A stretch of DNA of 64,000 nt from Cellulosimicrobium marinum (GTDB lineage: Bacteria; Actinomycetota; Actinomycetes; Actinomycetales; Cellulomonadaceae). The translations under genes and the position numbers were made by a program. Numbering within the stretch: the stretch's first letter is position 1; every line of letters starts with the position of its first letter. Where the stretch lies: the NCBI RefSeq assembly GCF_020551945.1, contig NZ_JAJBZH010000003.1:62001-126000 (forward strand). Reading direction: 5' to 3'. The notes beneath the pieces are model-generated. The model saw only the letters and a program-made list of their open reading frames with translations, ran no database searches and was not told the origin of the DNA. Below are positions 60,278 to 64,000 of this stretch, piece after piece.

Positions 60278-61513
60278 TCAGATGGGCGTGTGCCAGCCAC
60301 CGCGCCGGAACGCGGGGGTGGCGAGGCCGAGCACGAGGAGGGACGCGACGACGGCGCCGAGCATGACGGTGGCCATGGCGACGGCGTCGCCGCCGAGCAC
60401 CCCGACGAGGGGGCTGACGACGCCGGCGACGCCGGACTGGAAGGCGCCGATGACGGCGGCGGCGGTGCCGGCGATCTCGCCGTGGCGCGAGAGGGCGAGC
60501 GCGGACGCGTTGGCCGGGATGAGGCCTTGGAGCGACAGGGTGAGGAAGAGCGCCACGAGGAGCCCGACGAGCCCGCCCGCGCCGGTGACGGCCACGACGA
60601 CGAGGCCGACGGCGAAGACGCCCTGGAGGACGAGTGCGGCGCGCAGCAGGCGGACGGGGGCGACGCGGCGCACGAGGGCGGCGTTGGCCTGCGCGGAGAC
60701 GACGAGGCCGATGCCGTTGACGGCGAACAGGAGCGCGAACTGGCCGTGGCTGAGGCCGTAGCCCTCCTGCAGGACGAACGGCGAGCCGACGACGTAGCTC
60801 ATGAGGACGGCCATGCCGAGGCCGGGCAGGACGGCGAGGGCGAGGAAGTGCCGGTCGCGAAGCAGGCTGGCGTACCCGCGCAGGACGGTCGTGGCGCCGC
60901 CGGTGCGGCGGCGTGCGGGCGGGTTGGTCTCGGGCATGAACCGCCACACGACGGCGCCGAGCAGGACGCCGAGCACGGCGAGCACCCAGAACACGGCGCG
61001 CCAGTCGGCCTGGGCGGCGACGAACGACCCGAGGGTGGGCGCGAGGAGCGGCGCGACGCCGATGACGAGCATGAGGCGCGAGAGGATGCGGGCGGCGTCG
61101 GACCCGGTGAACCGGTCGCGGATGGTGGCGATGGAGGCCACCTGGGACGCGGCGTTGCAGAACCCCTGGAGCACGCGCAGCACGATGAGTGCCCCGATGC
61201 TGGGCACGACCGCGCAGAGCACGGACGTGACGACGCCGAGCGCGAGACCGATGAGCAGGGGCGGGCGGCGGCCGAAGCGGTCCGAGAGCGGCCCGATGAC
61301 GAGCTGGCCGACCGCTCCCCCGACGAGCATGCCGGAGAGCGTGAGCTGGGCGAGGGCCGGGTCGGCGTGCAGGTCCGTCGCGACGTCGGGCAGCGACGGC
61401 AGGTACATGTCGACGGTGAGCGCCGGCAGGGTGGCGAGCGCGCCGAGGAGGAGCACCCAGCGGACGGTGGACCTCGGTCGGGGCGCGGCGGTCTCGTCCG
61501 AGGGGGTGGGCAT
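60278..61513 (-). CDS. Bcr/CflA-family MFS drug efflux transporter
   Basis: 411 aa, 12 helices. PALTVDMYLPSLPDVATDL is the family's first-helix signature, with GPLSDRFGRRPPLLIGLALG in the helix 2-3 loop and WRAVFWVLAVLGVLLG. Proton-driven export of bicyclomycin-type or other small compounds is the usual role; the substrate is not known. ATG 61513 is chosen over 61522: TACGAT lies 7 nt before it. Divergent from the SRAP gene. Confidence 0.9.
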   Translation of the reverse strand: MPTPSDETAAPRPRSTVRWVLLLGALATLPALTVDMYLPSLPDVATDLHADPALAQLTLSGMLVGGAVGQLVIGPLSDRFGRRPPLLIGLALGVVTSVLCAVVPSIGALIVLRVLQGFCNAASQVASIATIRDRFTGSDAARILSRLMLVIGVAPLLAPTLGSFVAAQADWRAVFWVLAVLGVLLGAVVWRFMPETNPPARRRTGGATTVLRGYASLLRDRHFLALAVLPGLGMAVLMSYVVGSPFVLQEGYGLSHGQFALLFAVNGIGLVVSAQANAALVRRVAPVRLLRAALVLQGVFAVGLVVVAVTGAGGLVGLLVALFLTLSLQGLIPANASALALSRHGEIAGTAAAVIGAFQSGVAGVVSPLVGVLGGDAVAMATVMLGAVVASLLVLGLATPAFRRGGWHTPI

Positions 61514-61608
61514 GACCCCCATCGTATCGATTCGACACCTCGACGGTCGCCCCGGGCGACGTGATCCGCCTCTCGTCGGGTGTGGGCGGCGTCGGGCACC
61601 CTGGAGGC

Positions 61609-62373
61609 ATGTGCGGCCGCTACGCCTCCTTCACCGACGCCCAGGACCTCGCCGACGAGTTCGCCGTCGCGGAGATCGCCGACGACGCGTGGCTCCTCCC
61701 CCCGTCGTGGAACGTCGCCCCGACGGACCCCGTGCGCATCGTCGTCGAGCGCGCCGCGAAGGACACGGGCGAGGTACGCCGCTCGCTGCGGGTCGCGCGC
61801 TGGGGGCTCGTGCCGTCGTGGTCGAAGAGCCCCGCGGGTGGCGCGCGCATGATCAACGCGCGCGCGGAGACGATCCTCGACAAGCCGGCGTTCGCGAAGC
61901 CGTTCGGGGTCCGGCGCTGCCTCGTCCCGGCGGACGGGTACTACGAGTGGCGGCCCCTGCCCGACGGCGCGTCGCCGGCCGGGGACGCGGGCCCCGCCCG
62001 GCGCGGGCGCACCCCGAAGCAGCCCTACTACATCGAGCCGGGCAGCGGCCGCACCGCCGCGTTCGCCGGGCTCTACGAGTTCTGGCGCGACCGGACGAAG
62101 GCGGACGACGACCCCGACCGCTGGCTCGTGTCGACGACAGTCGTCACGACCGACGCCGCACCCTCCCTCGCCGAGATCCACGACCGGATGCCGCTCGTCC
62201 TGCCGCCCGAGGCGTGGGACGCGTGGCTGGACCCCGCCGTCGACGCGAAGGGCGCCGCGGACCTGCTCGCTCTCGGCGGCCCGCACGAGGACGTGCCGAT
62301 GCACGCACGCAAGGTCCCGACCCTCGTCAACGCCGTGACGAACGACGGCCCCGGCCTCCTCGCCGAGGTCTGA
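61609..62373 (+). CDS. SRAP-domain abasic-site protein (YedK/HMCES-like)
   Basis: 254 aa. The ATG at 61609 gives MCGRYASF, in which Cys2 must be N-terminal after Met removal because it forms the thiazolidine crosslink to abasic DNA. VAPTDPVRIVVER, RWGLVPSWSKSP, MINARAET, the catalytic Glu in GYYEWRPLP and the His in IHDRMPLVLPPEAWDAWLD follow. It shields abasic sites in single-stranded DNA. GGAGG lies directly before the ATG. A longer upstream frame starting at 61561 is excluded by Cys2. Confidence 0.94.
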   Translation: MCGRYASFTDAQDLADEFAVAEIADDAWLLPPSWNVAPTDPVRIVVERAAKDTGEVRRSLRVARWGLVPSWSKSPAGGARMINARAETILDKPAFAKPFGVRRCLVPADGYYEWRPLPDGASPAGDAGPARRGRTPKQPYYIEPGSGRTAAFAGLYEFWRDRTKADDDPDRWLVSTTVVTTDAAPSLAEIHDRMPLVLPPEAWDAWLDPAVDAKGAADLLALGGPHEDVPMHARKVPTLVNAVTNDGPGLLAEV

Positions 62374-62440
62374 GCCGCGCCCGTCCCCTCGCCCGTCCCC
62401 ACGTCCCGCCCGGACGGGCAGCCGCGCCTCGACCGCACGG

Positions 62441-63511
62441 TCAGCCGCGATAGGCCCACTGGAGACGGACGGGCTCGATCGTGCCGAGCCCCTGGACCTC
62501 GCGCTCGGGCTGCGCGGTGAGCGCGAACCGGGGGTCGCGGGCGAGCACCCCCGCGGTCTCCCGGTCGACGAGCACCGTCGTCGGGTCGGCGATGTCGACA
62601 AGCCGTGCGGCGAGGTTCACGCTCGGGCCGAACACGTCGCCGAACCGGGACAGCACCCTGCCCCACACGAGGCTTACCCGCACCGGGGGCACGTCGATCG
62701 CCTCCGCGCGCCGGCCCGCCTCCGCGAGCCCGAGCGCCACCCGGGCGCCCGTCGCCGCGTCGTCCGCGACGTAGAGCACGGCGTCGCCGATGGTCTTGAC
62801 GACCCGCCCACCGGCGGCGGTGATGATGTCGCGCGCGCTCGTCTCGAAGAGCTGGACGAACTCGGCGAGCTCGCCCGACCCGAGCCCGCGCGTGCGCTGG
62901 GTGAAGGCGACGATGTCCGCGAAGCCGACCGCGCGCGGCAGGGGCAGCTCGTGGTCGTCGACCGCGGCCGTGCGCGCCTGGGAGAACTCCACGGCGAACC
63001 GGCCCGCGACGGCCGCGAGCTGGCGGCGCCACGCGTGCAGGAGCTGCTGCTCCAGGACGGGGGCGAGGTCGGGCAGGCGGTCCAGGACGAGCAGGCGGGC
63101 GCTCGTGTCGTCGAGGTCGAACCGACGCGTCACGTGCTCGACGAGGGCCTCCACCTGCCACAGCACGAGCCGCTCGGTCGTGTGCCCGGTCGAGCGGATG
63201 AGCGTCGTCAGCGCGCGCTCGTCGAGCTCCTCCCCCTCCGCGAACGCGAACACCTCCGCGAGCGTCCGCGCGTCCTGCTCGGTGAAGGCGTGCTCGTCGG
63301 TGACAGGAAGGCCGAGGGCCTGCCAGTAGGCGCGCACGCGCTCCTCGTCGGCGCCGGCGCGGTGGGCGAGGCGTTCCAGGGTGAGGCTGGGCGGACCGCC
63401 GAGCAGCGCCTCGTCGAGGGCCGCCTCGGGTGCGGGGCCGGGGTCGTCGCCGGGGTGCTCACCCACCGGTCCGGCGTCGGTCCGGTCCAGGGCGTCGTTC
63501 TCCTCGGGCAC
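62441..63511 (-). CDS. Class III adenylate/guanylate cyclase
   Basis: 356 aa, no membrane helices. A helical N-terminal region (residues ~30-180, LERLAHRAGADEERVRAYWQ, LAEVFAFAEGEELDERAL) resembles the regulatory domain of Rv1264-type cyclases. The catalytic domain begins GFADIVAFTQRTRGL (first metal Asp), then VKTIGDAVLYVADD (second), FGDVFGPSVNLAARL with the transition-state Asn-x3-Arg. Likely makes cAMP. GTG 63511 follows TAGGAT by 6 nt. Confidence 0.9.
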   Translation of the reverse strand: MPEENDALDRTDAGPVGEHPGDDPGPAPEAALDEALLGGPPSLTLERLAHRAGADEERVRAYWQALGLPVTDEHAFTEQDARTLAEVFAFAEGEELDERALTTLIRSTGHTTERLVLWQVEALVEHVTRRFDLDDTSARLLVLDRLPDLAPVLEQQLLHAWRRQLAAVAGRFAVEFSQARTAAVDDHELPLPRAVGFADIVAFTQRTRGLGSGELAEFVQLFETSARDIITAAGGRVVKTIGDAVLYVADDAATGARVALGLAEAGRRAEAIDVPPVRVSLVWGRVLSRFGDVFGPSVNLAARLVDIADPTTVLVDRETAGVLARDPRFALTAQPEREVQGLGTIEPVRLQWAYRG

Positions 63512-63520
63512 CCCGTGATC

Positions 63521-64000
63521 CTACGTCCCCCCGCCGGGACGCAGGTGGTGCACGTCGCCGCTGTGCTGGACGCTCGTGGTGCCGTCGTCGTGCCGCACGA
63601 CCAGCCCGCCGTCGGGGGCGATGCCGGTCGCGGTGCCGGTGAGGGCGTCGCCCGCGACGCGCTCGACCCGCACGCGGGTGCCGAGGGTGGCGCAGACGCG
63701 GTCCAGGTCGGCGGCGAGACCGGCGGCGTGCGCGTCCCCGTCGGCGTCCTGCCAGCGCACGAGGACGGCGTGGAAGGCCTCCTCGAGGGCGACGAGCAGC
63801 ACCTCCCGGTCGGTCGTCGCGGCCCCGGCGAGCGCGAGGGAGGTGGCGGTGGGCACGGGCAGCTCGTCCGCGCTCTGGGAGACGTTGAGGCCGACGCCGA
63901 CGACGACGCCGCCGTCGGGAAGGACCTCGGCGAGGATGCCGGCGACCTTGCGCGGGGCGCCGTCGGAGGGGTCGGGGACGAGCACGTCGTTGGGCCACTT
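63521..64000 (-). CDS. birA: Biotin-[acetyl-CoA-carboxylase] ligase, C-terminal part (cut by the right edge)
   Basis: The last ~160 residues are in the window: KWPNDVLVPD is the biotin-ligase KWPND motif, then KVAGILAEVL and VVGVGLNVSQS. The C-terminal SH3-like domain runs from VCATLGTRVRVERVAGDALT to GDVHHLRPGGGT. It attaches biotin to carboxylases. The N-terminal part lies past the edge. It is followed by the cyclase gene on the same strand, 9 nt away. Confidence 0.93.
   Translation of the reverse strand, partial: KWPNDVLVPDPSDGAPRKVAGILAEVLPDGGVVVGVGLNVSQSADELPVPTATSLALAGAATTDREVLLVALEEAFHAVLVRWQDADGDAHAAGLAADLDRVCATLGTRVRVERVAGDALTGTATGIAPDGGLVVRHDDGTTSVQHSGDVHHLRPGGGT

Noticed and set aside
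61561-61608. Longer N-terminus for the SRAP protein
   Set aside because: The catalytic cysteine must be residue 2, so translation has to start at ATG 61609.

Overview
The window looks like chromosomal DNA from a very GC-rich actinobacterium. Protein families and gene order point to the Cellulomonas/Cellulosimicrobium/Promicromonospora group of Micrococcales; this placement is inferred from content, not from a search. Supporting signs are third-codon positions that are almost always G or C, frequent GTG starts, many genes whose only upstream signal is a TANNNT box 6-8 nt before the start codon (leaderless style), actinobacterial conserved families (DUF3039, DUF3054, DUF2017, DUF4916, DUF4349), a tmRNA tag ending in FALAA, and a secreted GH81 beta-1,3-glucanase behind a perfect CelR/CebR-type operator. 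No phage, insertion sequence, CRISPR array or integrase was seen.

Layout. 1-16.7 kb: partial PAP2-like phosphatase, oligoribonuclease, tRNA-His, a four-gene osmoprotectant (OpuB/OpuC-like) ABC transporter, an ATP-grasp protein, a flavin disulfide reductase, a DUF485/sodium-solute symporter pair, trmB, a giant secreted metallophosphoesterase, two identical tRNA-Lys genes, a GroES-fold protein, a peroxiredoxin and tRNA-Leu. 16.7-24.5 kb: GH81 glucanase with a beta-glucan-binding module, thioredoxin, a GPH-type symporter overlapping a PLP-dependent decarboxylase/lyase, DUF4916, and a probable frameshifted small gene. 24.5-34.6 kb: ABC-F ATPase, DUF3054, the actinobacterial block clpS-DUF2017-murI-MBL-rph-rdgB, pncB divergent from clpS, and a DUF3039-helicase pair. 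34.8-43.9 kb: an amino-sugar locus (binding protein, two permeases, ROK kinase, nagB) with a ROK repressor, then a PfkB kinase, a DUF4349 lipoprotein and an unknown protein. 44.0-50.2 kb: the translation-rescue and division block ssrA, smpB, M23 hydrolase, ftsX, ftsE, prfB. 50.2-57.2 kb: a secreted WxL-like protein with a DUF916-like membrane partner, then a complete tadA-B-C/pilin/TadE Flp-pilus cluster. 57.4-64 kb: aminotransferase, LytR-CpsA-Psr transferase, Bcr/CflA efflux pump, SRAP DNA-crosslink protein, class III nucleotide cyclase and partial birA.

How the parts work together. The amino-sugar operon imports an N-acetylglucosamine-type sugar, phosphorylates it and deaminates it; it has no ATPase of its own, so a shared MsiK-like ATPase elsewhere is expected. 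The GH81 enzyme fits a cell that lyses fungal walls or beta-glucans. ssrA and smpB rescue stalled ribosomes, and FtsEX with the coiled-coil M23 protein links division to wall hydrolysis. The Tad cluster and the WxL-like pair form a surface-structure region of about 7 kb.

The most unusual signal is a pair of intergenic elements (5305-5397 and 19851-19943). They share loop sequences, but their outer and inner stems differ completely in sequence while remaining fully complementary. Both sit between convergent genes.
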